DNA from: Primulina eburnea
Lineage: Eukaryota; Streptophyta; Magnoliopsida; Lamiales; Gesneriaceae
DNA length: 64,000 nucleotides
Assembly: GCF_022965805.1 (NCBI RefSeq)
Contig: NC_133108.1
Location: 42,478,051 to 42,542,050, forward strand
Direction of reading: 5' to 3'
The position numbers were made by a program, and so were the translations under genes. Shown in pieces: positions 48,136 through 58,900 of this stretch. Positions within the stretch are counted from its first letter, which is position 1. Every line of letters begins with the position of its first letter. The notes under the pieces were generated by a model. That model was not told where the DNA came from. It saw nothing but the letters and a program-made list of their open reading frames with translations, and searched no databases.

Positions 48136-49596
48136 TTACCCAGAGTTTCCATCAGTAGCACCCCCCGAGATCATATTAATCATTCCTCTCGTAGGGTGGT
48201 TATCCTCATCCATTCCCCTCCTCGGTTCGACGGGTCCCTGAGGAACATCTTGACCTCGACCTTCCCCTCTCTGCTCCCCGACCCTCTGATTTATCCATGG
48301 AGGGCCTTGACCATGTCTAGGGGACGAGAGAGACCTCTGTCGACTCCTGGATGGGGATCCTTCTCGTCTATCCCGCGAAGGCAATCTAGCACTGCTCTTA
48401 GCCCTTCGCGACTTCTCCCACCTCTCCTCGGGCTCCCTCACCTCCGTCACCTCGTCACGACTCCTATCCAGAGGAACATGTGATGAGAATTGTCTTCTGT
48501 CCCTAGCTTTAATCTCCTCTCTTTTCCCTGCGCCCCTCTTCCTTCCTCCTCTCTCCGCTCCCTCCACTCCACTCCTCCCAGGTCGCTGCTCCATTCTCTT
48601 ATGTCGCTGGGCATCTTCAAGATTTATATATTTCTCAGCTCGAGCCAACAGATCATCATAGCTCGACGGAGGCTTCTGGACCAGCGACTTGAAAAACTCC
48701 CCTCCCCTCAGTCCTTGTGTGAAGGCACTTATCATGATGTCAGGGGTAGCCGCTGGTATTTCCAACGCTGCACTATTGAAAAGCTGGACAAATTCTCGCA
48801 AAGTCTCATTCTCTTGCCGTTTCATCACGAACAGGCTCAAATAATTTTTCTGGTATCTCTTGCTGCTAGCAAATCGGTGCAAGAAGGCAGCTGATAAATC
48901 CTCGAAAGAGCGTATGGAGTTGGGCGGCAAGGAATTAAACCATTGCTGGGCTGACCTCACCAAAGTGCCCAGAAACACCCTGCACTTGACTCCATCTGAA
49001 TACTGATGCAACAGAGCTGTGTTCTCAAACCTCCCCAAGTGTTCTTCGGGGTCCGTATGTCCATCATATTCTTCAACGTTTGACTGTCGGAAATTTGGAG
49101 GAAGCCCCTCTTCCAAAATGGCGAGGGAAAAAGGACTTCCCTTCTTGGGGGCTGCAGCCCTGTTTCCCAATTGCTGCCTCAGCGTCCGTATCTCCCTCCA
49201 CATCTCTTCCATCTCCGGATTCTCCTCACTTGGGCGGGGTCGCGTCTCCTCCACCCTACTCTGACTTTCCTCCACATTCTCCTCTCGCTCCTGGCGAGCG
49301 GTCTGATCTTCTGCAAACATAGACTCCTGATTCCTTTTCATGGCCTCATCCACTGTCCGAGTGATAAAGTGGCCCAACTGCTCCAGGGTCAAGTTCCCCA
49401 CATTCTCATTGGGACGGGGTTGCTCGACCCTTGTCTCGTGAAGGGGCTGCTCGGTTCTTGTCTCTTGACGAGGTTGCTCCTGTCTCGTCTCAAGATGCGG
49501 TTGTTCCTGTATTGTCTCAGCACGAGATGGTTCAGGTCCCCTCCTCGGACGTGATGATGCTGAGGTAGCTCTTCCACTCCCTCTCTTACCTACCAT
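48136..49596 (-). CDS. gag: Retrotransposon Gag polyprotein (486 aa), Ty3/Gypsy
   Basis: Structural protein of virus-like particles. The N-terminus is low-complexity with repeated TRxEQPxxET units (residues about 30-65). The Retrotrans_gag core lies about 165-320: LPPNFRQSNVEEYDGHTDPE, then AQQWFNSLPPNSIRSFEDLS, AFLHRFASSKRYQKN and REFVQLFNSAALEI. An Arg/Ser-rich tail follows. I see no CCHC zinc knuckle. The frame stops right after INMISGG. Start ATG at 49594-49596 lies 40 bp from the LTR, just after the primer-binding site. The frame is unbroken. Confidence 0.92.
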   Translation of the reverse strand: MVGKRGSGRATSASSRPRRGPEPSRAETIQEQPHLETRQEQPRQETRTEQPLHETRVEQPRPNENVGNLTLEQLGHFITRTVDEAMKRNQESMFAEDQTARQEREENVEESQSRVEETRPRPSEENPEMEEMWREIRTLRQQLGNRAAAPKKGSPFSLAILEEGLPPNFRQSNVEEYDGHTDPEEHLGRFENTALLHQYSDGVKCRVFLGTLVRSAQQWFNSLPPNSIRSFEDLSAAFLHRFASSKRYQKNYLSLFVMKRQENETLREFVQLFNSAALEIPAATPDIMISAFTQGLRGGEFFKSLVQKPPSSYDDLLARAEKYINLEDAQRHKRMEQRPGRSGVEGAERGGRKRGAGKREEIKARDRRQFSSHVPLDRSRDEVTEVREPEERWEKSRRAKSSARLPSRDRREGSPSRSRQRSLSSPRHGQGPPWINQRVGEQRGEGRGQDVPQGPVEPRRGMDEDNHPTRGMINMISGGATDGNSG

Positions 49597-49617
49597 ATCT
49601 ACGTCTCAACTCAAATT

Positions 49618-49635
49618 TCCCACAGACGGCGCCAA
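49618..49635 (-). other. Primer-binding site
   Basis: On the minus strand TTGGCGCCGTCTGTGGGA follows the 5' LTR after one spacer base. The TGGCGCCG start matches the end of plant tRNA-Asp, a usual primer in this Gypsy group; later bases match less well. Confidence 0.7.
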
Positions 49636-49636
49636 G

Positions 49637-49967
49637 TGATACTCACGGGAAATCTAGGGTCCGATCCCAACGAGCATCACTAGTTCAGACGTGGGCTTTA
49701 AGATGACCCTGAGCCTGAAATCAAGAAAAAGACCGTTAAGAGGGGGCCAGGAGGGTGTCCTGGCGTAGCCCCTCCGACGCTCAAGTCAGTGACTGAGGAT
49801 ATATGGGGGGAGCAGCTAAGGGTGTTGCTGAAAACAATATAATGAATCCCCCCAACTGAACACTCAAACCTGTTATTTATAGGAGAATACCTGGGCCCTT
49901 GGTGGGCCTGTCTTCCCCTTTGAACTAGAGATGAGCCAGGGGTAATGGGCTCATCCATAGAGTATCA
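49637..49967 (-). repeat. 5' LTR, 331 bp
   Basis: Perfect 8-bp terminal inverted repeat TGATACTC/GAGTATCA. It is the 5' LTR because gag and the primer-binding site face it on the minus strand. Confidence 0.92.
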
Positions 49968-49972
49968 TCATA
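49968..49972. other. Target-site duplication TCATA, right
   Basis: Partner of 45244-45248. Confidence 0.9.
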
Positions 49973-50539
49973 TATTTGTTTTTTCTTTGTGTATATCTAA
50001 AATCAACCAATATATTTCACATTTTGATTGATAAATAATAAAATATAGATAATAGGATACATGTTTTCCAAGGCACGCAAGTGGAGGCACATGATTTTCC
50101 GTGCCCTTCCATATGTGTAACGATGATATTTAAAATATCGAGCTGTATACCATATGTGTACGCTGACCAGTTCTGGCTCAGTTAATTATTTATGGTATAT
50201 TAAGAGAATCCTGAAAATATAGCTAGTGAATTCCTACCATTCTTACAATATTACTCGCGCATGCATTGGAAAAGAAATGTCAATTATGTAAATAGGATGC
50301 AAGAAATTGTATTTTTAGTACTCCGGCACTAGTTTATTCAAAAGTTCTTGAAGTTACAGAGCATAATTATGGGAATAATGAGGGACTCGCATTAATTTAC
50401 AAGGAAGGCTGGCCGGCCATACGAGAGAAATGGCATTAAAATCAAGAAAAAGGCACAGAGAAAGTGTGACCATCATCAACTCCATTCACTTTGAGGACTT
50501 AAATTCGACTACAAGCAACACCACCAATCCATTTCACCC

Positions 50540-50546
50540 TATAAAG
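50540..50546 (+). promoter_or_regulatory. TATA box of the small membrane-protein gene
   Basis: TATAAAG 43 bp before the ATG at 50589. This implies a very short leader and argues against the longer reading that starts at 50430. Confidence 0.5.
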
Positions 50547-50588
50547 GCACCGAGCATCGAAAAAACTAGTTACCCCGACAGGCCAACA

Positions 50589-50981
50589 ATGGCTTCCTTG
50601 CTAATCTTTGCTGTTCTTTCCTACCTCGCCATCACCAATGCCGAAGACCGGTCCCATGGGCTCGATAACGAAAGTCCGATCGCGTTCTCACCAGAAGCGT
50701 ACGCGTTTTTCCACCCCACCACCCTACGTCCAAGTGCCAACACACCATGCTCTTCATCAGAGTGTTCAACGTTGCCAATAGCGGCAGCAGCCACAGCGTG
50801 GTCTACTCCGGCACGTGAGAGCACGTCCACGAGGGGGCGAGGGCTGGGTGCTGGCAGTATAGTGGCGATCCTTGTAGGTTTCTTGTTTGTGGGCATCACA
50901 GTTATGGGTGCTTACTACGTGGTGATCAGGCGACGGGCCAACATGAGAAGAGCTAATCCCGAGAGGGAAGTAGAGGCTTAA
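50589..50981 (+). CDS. Small type I membrane protein of unknown function (130 aa)
   Basis: Intronless. Signal peptide about residues 1-18 (MASLLIFAVLSYLAITNA), followed by the acidic mature start EDRSHGLDNESP. Then AFSPEAYAFFHP, a short two-Cys segment (CSSSEC), a Ser/Thr/Arg linker, one membrane span about 88-112 (GSIVAILVGFLFVGITVMGA) and a basic cytosolic tail (RRRANMRRANP). The EDR.HGL..E.P.AFSP.A..FFHP pattern and RRANM tail are recurrent in a plant family of unknown function, as I recall it. I chose the ATG at 50589 because it starts the signal peptide and lies below a TATA box; the frame stays open upstream to 50430 with no recognisable sequence. Confidence 0.8.
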   Translation: MASLLIFAVLSYLAITNAEDRSHGLDNESPIAFSPEAYAFFHPTTLRPSANTPCSSSECSTLPIAAAATAWSTPARESTSTRGRGLGAGSIVAILVGFLFVGITVMGAYYVVIRRRANMRRANPEREVEA

Positions 50982-53501
50982 TGGGATAAAGAGATTCGCA
51001 TATGAATCCCCGTATTAGTAATTTTCATCTCCCTCTTCGTATGGGCTTTTGCATGCAATTCACTATTTGAGTCACCGTATTAGGTTAATATTCCAGACAA
51101 GAAAATGAAGAATTTAAGATGATGATAATGTCAGCTTCATGTTTTGACTAGATTATATACTTAAGATGAGAATGTCCTGGCCGGTGTTCTTATTGATAAA
51201 TATAGAAAAGGAACAGCAAACAAACGGCAACTCATTCACGGGTAGATTGGCCAATTAATTAATAATAAAGAAATGTAAATCGTCAGGAAAAATGAAGCAA
51301 GTGGTAGTCACTACTTGAATTAAAGAATTTACACTGAAATATATACATTGGACTTCACGAAGAACCGTGTAATATACGTACATAACATAGATTATTTATT
51401 TATTTTTACTTTTCAACTCCATTTAAACAAAGTTTTGAATTCGAAACTTGTTAATGAGAGAAGTGTTGAGTTAGATTCACCATAATGAGTTCACATCGAC
51501 TCGACTCTGGATTAGTTTGAGCAATTGTAGCTTCAGAAACCAGACGGTTTATGTAGAAAACGACTTTCATTCAACTATAGTTGAATAAATATTGAAAGTG
51601 ATTGATTATCCAACGGTGCAAATAAAATTGTTAGTCAAAGCTATGTTTCATGCAATTCCTATACTCAACAGACTAGAACAATCACTTCTTTTCTACTGTC
51701 CGGTGTTTTTACTATTGGATATCCGACGGTGAATACGAGCTCGTTAGTCAAAGTTTATATCTTACACAAAATTTCCACACTTGCCAAAAAAGTTCACAGA
51801 AAATGCCAGTTTTTAAAATAATTGAATGATCAAGGCATGAAACAATGCTGAATGTAGGTTGTGTATCTTCAACAAAGTTACTTCAATCCCAACGAGCTGC
51901 CACCTTGCAAAATTTGACGTGATTGCCGGAACTTCCATGACAATAGTTAATGTAAGATATTGCTTGAGAAAATATGGGAGAGACTAAAAAAATTTCAACT
52001 CTCTACACCACTTTCTCATCATGCTGAAGTAAATAATACAACAGAGATTACAATCCAATTGTGGAGCCTTATCTTGGCTCTCTCCTCCCCCCTCTCGAAA
52101 CAAGAAATGGGAGGCGGTGCCAATCACCAAGCAAGATAGATATGGTGTTTTTCTCAAGTGAACCAAAAAAAAAAAAAAAATGGAAACCCAAAACAAGTAT
52201 GAGCTTATTGGACAAAGATTATCTTCATTGATGGCAAAATATCGAGAGTACGCCCTACCATCCTCGTGTGCTCAAAGACTCAATGATAGGTCCCAAAGTC
52301 TTATCAACAGATGTGTTCCACATGTGTGCAAACTGGAGCCGGGATTTCCTTCCGAAAATAGGCTCTCTTGGCTGAAAACGTTCAAACAGTTATACAGACA
52401 CAATATAGAGACCGTAGTTAACACAAATATGACAGGAGCTAAGTAATGGAAAGATATCATCTATGCACAATTTGAAGTGATGATGACTGCATATATCAAA
52501 CTCAAAGACTACTGTAGGCCGAAATGGTTCTGAGATATATGAAAGAAGGTAATAAAGCATGCTGCTCTTAATTATTATCCGCAGGCGATATCTTTAGATT
52601 CAAAACATAAAAATGCTCATTCCCAAGCATTACAATCACTGCTATCATTTTCCAAGATTTGCAAAGGATGGAATACTATCTAAAATATCCATACAACATA
52701 TGTGTAACGTTACATGTTCAAGTTGCCACTGAAATGTAACAAAACAATTGCTTTCGGCAATAATATTTTTACTAGTCCTGATAATAAAGCAATTTCAATG
52801 AATTCACCCGTCAGTGCCAAGTCGTTCCCTAGACTCATGGTACTACTGCACGAATGCCTCCGACACGTCATTGAAGAAAAACAGCGCTTGGGATAAGATA
52901 TATGCATCAAAAAAGAAATTAAAGTATAAGACAATGCTCAAATGGTGCTTGAAATTTCAGTGTTTGCTTGATGACTTAGTTTCTCACAAAAGTTACCTTG
53001 GAACGTAGAATGGTGCTATAAAACACAAGACTTTTCATACCAAACCAGAAAATATTAAGATTATAATTTTGCTCTTATTTTAATCAATTCGTAGAAGCTT
53101 TCGAATATCTCTGTCGCCATCCCATCTGGAATATTTTGTCAGAGCCAACTCCTTTATTGATGGTTTCATGACGATTTAAATAGTTTATACAGAGAGGCTT
53201 CGACAATGCAGCAGATAAACGAGCTATACATGTTACACTAACATAGGAGAGTTTTTCTTTTTGTAAATTTTATTCGTGGAATAAATGGCTTAAATTTTAT
53301 ATTATGATGATTTACCGTTCTTGAATAGGAATTCCGTTTACCAGTGCATACATGGATAGCCAAGATATTTTTCTTTCAATTTATGGAAATGCATCACCCA
53401 AGGCCAGGAATTGAGCACGACGGCAAGCTAAAATAGGCCCCAAGAGATGGAATGAATGAGATTCTTTACGTAATTGAACAACTACAAGCTTAGTCACTTC
53501 A
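50982..53501. other. Intergenic region, no supportable gene
   Basis: Open frames at 52180-52446, 52714-52896 and 52814-53008 have no recognised domain or splice context. A 17-A run lies near 52167-52183. Confidence 0.45.
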
Positions 53502-54114
53502 TTAATCAGATCCTGCCAATGAAATAAAAATGCAGGCTGTTCCAAATAGTTCTAACGATTCTTTGAGTCGAATGTTAAGTGAAGAGAGATAGGTGCAATC
53601 CAAAAATAAATTTAAGATGAAGAAATATAAAAAAGAATAAAATTGTTCAAGATGAAGAAACTCCGAACAGCCGTTACAATTAACATTCGAAAACGCTGTG
53701 AAGCTACTCAGAATGTCCCCCAACAGCTGAAAGACGAATCATCCAAAGAATTAGTAATCTAATCAACCAATAGAAAAGGATTTACTTACAATCCCCACTA
53801 GGGTTTGATAAACTAACATCGACACTGACATGAAAAATGCATCCACCCCAAAAGCAATAAACAAGAATAGAAAAAGATCACCTCAGGTTGAGTCTTGGAA
53901 ATTGTTTCATAAATGCTTTTACGCTGCTCGAAGACCACCACTCCCGTTAATAAGCTCCCTAGCGCCGCGCCTAACAAGCGCTCCTGCAAAAATACACGAT
54001 TAGAATATACACAATTACACCCATGGGATTAGATTTTCTAGAAACCACCAATCTTCAAAATCAATGAGACAAGCTTGAATGAATGAGACAGACCTGTGCA
54101 AGAACACTGATCAT
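53502..54114 (-). CDS. Small spliced gene, unrecognised (starts MISVLAQERLLGAALGSLL)
   Basis: Exon 1 (54114-54094) codes MISVLAQ and ends CAG|GTCTGT. Exon 2 (53983-53882) starts after TTTTTGCAG and codes ERLLGAALGSLLTGVVVFEQ followed by RKSIYETISKTQPE, ending GAG|GTGATC. Both are phase 0. Exon 2 holds one hydrophobic span (LLGAALGSLLTGVVVF) followed by a charged segment, like a small membrane-anchored protein. A third exon from 53726 (after TTTCAG) to the TGA at 53502 keeps the frame (LLGDILSSFTAFSNVN...), giving about 115 aa, but its sequence is less protein-like and the true end may differ. I recall plant proteins with this N-terminus but no function. Confidence 0.55.
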
Positions 54115-54773
54115 GGCGATTTCGATTGAAAATTATTTAGAAACTGATTTTGATTTTTTTTTTTTTTTTTTGGATTTGGATTTGGATTTTGATGACTCGA
54201 TGACGTGCTTTTCTGGTAGCTATTAGTCGCCCTTGCGACTATTCCCTTATTCCGACAGGAACACGCGTCTTTGTTAAGGTGGAAAACTATTTTGTTGGAT
54301 TAAAAATAAGAGTGGTAAATATTGAAAATTAGTATGTAATAATGTATGTAGTGATGTATTTATTTTTAGATTATTTCTAAGGAAAATCTTTAAATAGATA
54401 TATCAATTTGTGAAGAAAAATACAATTGAGTGAAGAAAATTTTATAAAAGAGTGTAGTTTAATATATTTTTTGAGTTTGAGATTTTTACTTTTTATCGTA
54501 AATTTTATCTTTTTAACACTTTCCAATAAATTAGCAATCTTTTTATATAATTTTTTTAGTTGTATATAGGTAGGTGTTCGTTAATTTAGTAACATAAAAA
54601 AAAAAAACCGAAAATGTAGAGGCAAAAAGTTTATTTTATTTTTGAAATGAATATAAATTTTATGCTGAGAATTCTCATCAATATTCCACTTTCTAAAAAA
54701 AATTCTTTTCCCAATTGTGAAAGTATAACTTACAAGATTAAATGATAATAAGTATTGTGATATATACTATTGG

Positions 54774-55289
54774 GTTATTGTAACGACCCATTACAGGCCC
54801 AGTGGACCGCCCATACGGCCCACTGCCCCGATCGACCCAAGGCTATCCCGATCTTGGGCTCTCTCTATGGGGTCTTTTCCCTCACGGGCTTTCCATAGGC
54901 GTCGTACGGGTTACTCATAGAACTCCTCCAGCCCATGAACTGGAGTCTGTGCCTTCCCAGGATCGAACCTAAGACCACATGGATATATAGGTACTTAGCA
55001 CAATCCTGGTACCAATTGAGTAGCTCAATTGGTACCAGGATTGTGCCAAGTATCTATATATCCATGTGATCTTGGGTTCGATCCTGGGGAGGCACAAACT
55101 TAAGTTCATGGCTTAAGAGTTCTATGAGTAACCCATACGACGCCTATGGAAAGCCCGTGAGTGACACCACAGGATGGGCAAGCCCACTGGGCCTACGGGC
55201 CAAGTCACAAGATCGGGATAGCCTTGGGTTGATTGGGGCAGTGGGCCGTATAGGCGGTCCACTGGGCCTGTAATGGGTCGTTACAATAA
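54774..55289. repeat. Large foldback (inverted repeat) with tRNA-like/SINE sequence
   Basis: Left arm 54774-55020 and right arm 55024-55289 are inverted copies around a 3-base spacer. The ends match perfectly (TTATTGTAACGACCCA and its complement), as do the 20 bp beside the centre (CAATCCTGGTACCAATTGAG). The right arm has an A-box-like TAGCTCAATTGG at 55021-55032 and a B box GGTTCGATCC at 55075-55084, spaced as in tRNA-derived Pol III promoters; the left arm repeats the B box in reverse. The right arm has about 20-30 bp more near 55165-55210. A stub of the arm recurs at 55301-55335. Confidence 0.85.
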
Positions 55290-55942
55290 AAGGCGCCTTT
55301 TATTGTAACGACCCAAGGCTATCCCGATCAAGGGTAACTTTATTTGTAGTACAAAAAAATACAAATGAAATGTATGTAACAATTGAGTAAAAAAATATTT
55401 TGGCATGTGAACTCCATCCGTAGAATACAAACCCCGACATTGGGTGCATGCACAATGCAAAGGTAATTGGAAGTAGAACTAAATCAGATGGTTACTTTGT
55501 ATAGCCCTTTTGTACAAACCACATGGTCGAGCCGTTCTAAACTCCACTCGAGCTCACTTGAAATCAACCTTGAGTAGTGTCTCACTTTGAGTTTGAGTTG
55601 ATGCAAATACAACCCTGCACGTTCTATGTATTCGAACTTGTGATCTATCATCAGATACCAACTATTCCATCGAAACAAGACCGCGTCCCACTTGAAACAC
55701 GATATAGGCATTGTACACTGTCGATACACGAAAATAATCCCGTGGATTCAATAACTACAATGCTATATAATAAATGACATCAATCAGAAAATAAATAAAC
55801 ACTCCAAATTTCGCATGCAGCAACTGGATGTTATCACTATGATTGCATTTGCTTTGAACTTCAGATAATTGGAAATTTTGTTACATTATACAACGGCAGT
55901 AATACATTTTGGTAGCTTATTTGTTCTGGAAAAAATTCCTCT
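55290..55942. other. Space between the foldback and HDS
   Basis: Contains the foldback stub (55301-55335) and the 3' UTR of HDS. No gene. Confidence 0.45.
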
Positions 55943-58900
55943 CTACTCTTCTGTAGGTGGCTCCACCCAACGGCCATTGTCTTTGATCAACTGGATCAAA
56001 GCATCTGTTGCGTGTTCCATAGCAATGCCTCGTTTAACCACAGTCTGAAAAATGACATATGTTTTTTGATATCGTGTTAAGAAAAAAGATCATTAAAAGC
56101 ACACTGCATTTCATTTGATGAAAATGTGAAAGTGGTTACCTTTCCAACGTAGAGGTCGATTTTTCCAGGAGCGCCACCAACATATCCAAAATCTGCATCA
56201 GCCATTTCTCCCGGGCCATTCACTATACAGCCCATGATTGCAATCTGCAAGCGAAAAAACATTTGAAATATTCGATATGATTGGTTTCCTGTAGGAGCAA
56301 TGTGCTTTGACCGACAAGAGAGATATATATGGATATTAGTAATTACTGAAACACCAGGTAAATGGGATGTCTTTTCTCTTATATCTGCACTAATCTCTTG
56401 AAGGTCAAATAAAGTTCTTCCACAAGACGGGCATGACACGTATTCCTGATACAGGAATTTTGAACAAAGGTCAAATCACATGAGAAATCTACAATTATAT
56501 CCATGTTCATTAAATCTTCTGATGGTGTCATACTAACCGTCTTTGTATTTCTCATTCTGCAACCTTGTAACAAATTAAATGATGTATTTCTGAGGAATTC
56601 AAAGTCTTGATCTGGAGCTTCCAGTAGGATACCATCTCCTAGTCCATCTACTAGAAGGGCTCCTGCATTTGCCCCAGCACAGATAACTAAATCATCCCTA
56701 TCAGTAAGCAGAAAAGATGTTAGTTTCAGGTTTCCGAAATTTGTCTAAGCGAAGAGCCGTCGTGTTTGGGTACCTGTGAACTTTTTCAGGGAATTGTATA
56801 TGATGAATTACAGGAAAGTTCAAGGAGTTCTCTGAAAGATACTCAAAGAGCCTGCAAAATATCCTCAACTTAAGATAACCCTGAAAAAATCCGTAGTTTT
56901 AATGCCTAAAATTGTGGTCCATGTGGTTTGCGTGGTATGACGTGTTGATAATTGCTTATATTGTCCTGAGTGACTATATAAACATGTTGCACGATGATCA
57001 AAGAGTTTTTTGTACAATAGCAAGCACTTGGTCCTACCACATACCTCCTTGCAGCATGAACCCTGCTAGTTTTCTCTTCTGCATATGGTAGATTGTGAAG
57101 AACCATTGTAGTGTCAATGCTCTTAAGAATTTCTAGCTCTCCTTGGGTTTCATCACCGCGCACAGAGACAACCAATCGTGTTCCTGAAATAATGTAACTA
57201 TGTTAGCACGATCAAAAACATCGCAATACAGAATGCTTAGAGTATTATCAACTAGCGGCACACCTTCTTGGAGTAGCTTTTGAGCACCACTTGATAATTC
57301 CTTGAGAGTTATCAGGACTAAGGCGTTGGGAAATGGCTTCGACAGTTGCTCTGACAAAGGAGTTATAACTCCCACACTTACATCAACCAATCGTTTGAGT
57401 GCCAGTCGCTGTTTATAATATGGGTACCATATCTAGTTATTCTCACGGGTTGGGAAACACCCAATAAAATATGCAGCTAAACTTTGAGATTTTTCCCTTT
57501 CTTAAGGTAATAAAGTTCACGTTTCCGCACATAAAATAAGTGTGATGGTGGATGCCGTTACTGAAAGCGTTAGGTAAATAAAAAGAGACTAACAGCATCT
57601 TTATCATCTAGTGGTGGAAGCTCTCTCAGCAAGATCGAGTCTACGGTTGCCAAATCCTGCAACAGTTATTTAGTTTTTTTGAAAAGTCACCCATAAAGAA
57701 AGTCACAGTTTATTAATCATGCAATAAGGACTTTCGAGTGTACCTTATATGGCATCCCAACAATAAGTTTTGCTGCTAGATCTTTATATAGGACTTCAGG
57801 AGCCTTCAGGGCAAGGGAGAAAACAAAAATCAGAAAGGCACAACCACGAGAGAAGAAAGTAAGGGAAATGAAATATTAAACAAAATGGTTCTAACTGAAA
57901 ATATGATAGTAGCAAGAGACCATAGCAGATACCTTCAACTGATCCAGAGTCACAGACATTAGAACCGAGCCATCATGGTGAAGAACACCTCTGTAATCAA
58001 CTTCTTCGCCCTTTATAAAAAAGAAATGACTACTATCAGTTCCAAGGTCCAGAAAAATCCTTCAGACCAATCAAATTAGCAAGTTGAAATTTCAAAATCT
58101 GACCTCCCTTTGCACGGGCAATTGGCCACTTCTACGCTGGAAATCAAAATAGCGTCGATGTTTTTCTTCAAAAGGTGCCTGGTTATATCAAGGACAAGAA
58201 ACACTTTATGTTTTCTTGATCAATTGTGAAAATTATTGTTCAAAATAATAGCTACGTTATGTAGCATCTGTACCACTCCTTTCTGAAGCTTAGCTGCTTC
58301 CATACCAAGGTTAGCTAATCTTCTACAGGGATCAATCTCTTCCTCTGGAGGTTCAGTTAGGGAAACTCTGATGGTATCGCCGAGACCATCCTGCATAATC
58401 AACAGAGACCTTGAAAGCCACGACAACTTGACTGCAGTTTAAATGATGAATGGAACAAGCAATAGTAAATATTGCATGCAATTGAAACATAAAAATTGTC
58501 AAGAGCAACGGCTGCCTCTATGATACCGGGTGGCTACCTATAAAGAATAGCAATAAAAACCTTGTATACGTGTTGTTACATGGTTCAAACAATTTGAATT
58601 GAATCATTACAATCACTTATAACTTTCGGTACAATGGTAAGACCTCGATTCTACGATATATTTAACTATTAAGCAGTATCAGACCTTCACTACCGTTTCC
58701 CTAAAAGATCAATCTTTCTTAAGATAATGTAGAAACTAAATGACCATAAAGAAAACACATACCATTAGTAGTGTCCCAATACCAATGGCAGACTTCATTC
58801 GCCCATCTTCACCCTCTCCAGCTTCAGTTACCCCCAGGTGCAATGGATAATCCCATCCCAGAACATTCATTTCAGCTACGAGAAGGCGATATGCCTGGAC

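Larger units (their letters stand above)
45249..49967 (-). mobile_element. Non-autonomous Ty3/Gypsy LTR element with gag only (TR-GAG type), 4.7 kb
   Basis: Complete element in minus orientation: 5' LTR 49637-49967, primer-binding site, gag 49596-48136, tandem-repeat block, C-rich block, polypurine tract, 3' LTR 45249-45613. Flanked by a perfect 5-bp duplication TCATA. No protease, reverse transcriptase, RNase H or integrase frame. The gag ends at INMISGG, about where the protease part of related Gypsy polyproteins would begin. LTRs differ at only about six sites, all transitions, besides one 34-bp insertion, so the insertion is fairly young. It must depend on enzymes of another element. Such elements have been described as TR-GAGs in plants. 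Confidence 0.9.

Noticed and set aside
50430..50588. Longer N-terminus for the small membrane protein
   Set aside because: A TATA box lies inside this stretch and the internal ATG begins a clear signal peptide; the extension has no protein-like features.
52180..53008. Open frames on the + strand
   Set aside because: No recognised domain and no support from splice sites or promoter motifs.
55021..55095. Functional tRNA gene
   Set aside because: A and B boxes are present, but the flanks do not form an acceptor stem or a full cloverleaf, and the copy is part of an inverted repeat; a tRNA-derived SINE is more likely.
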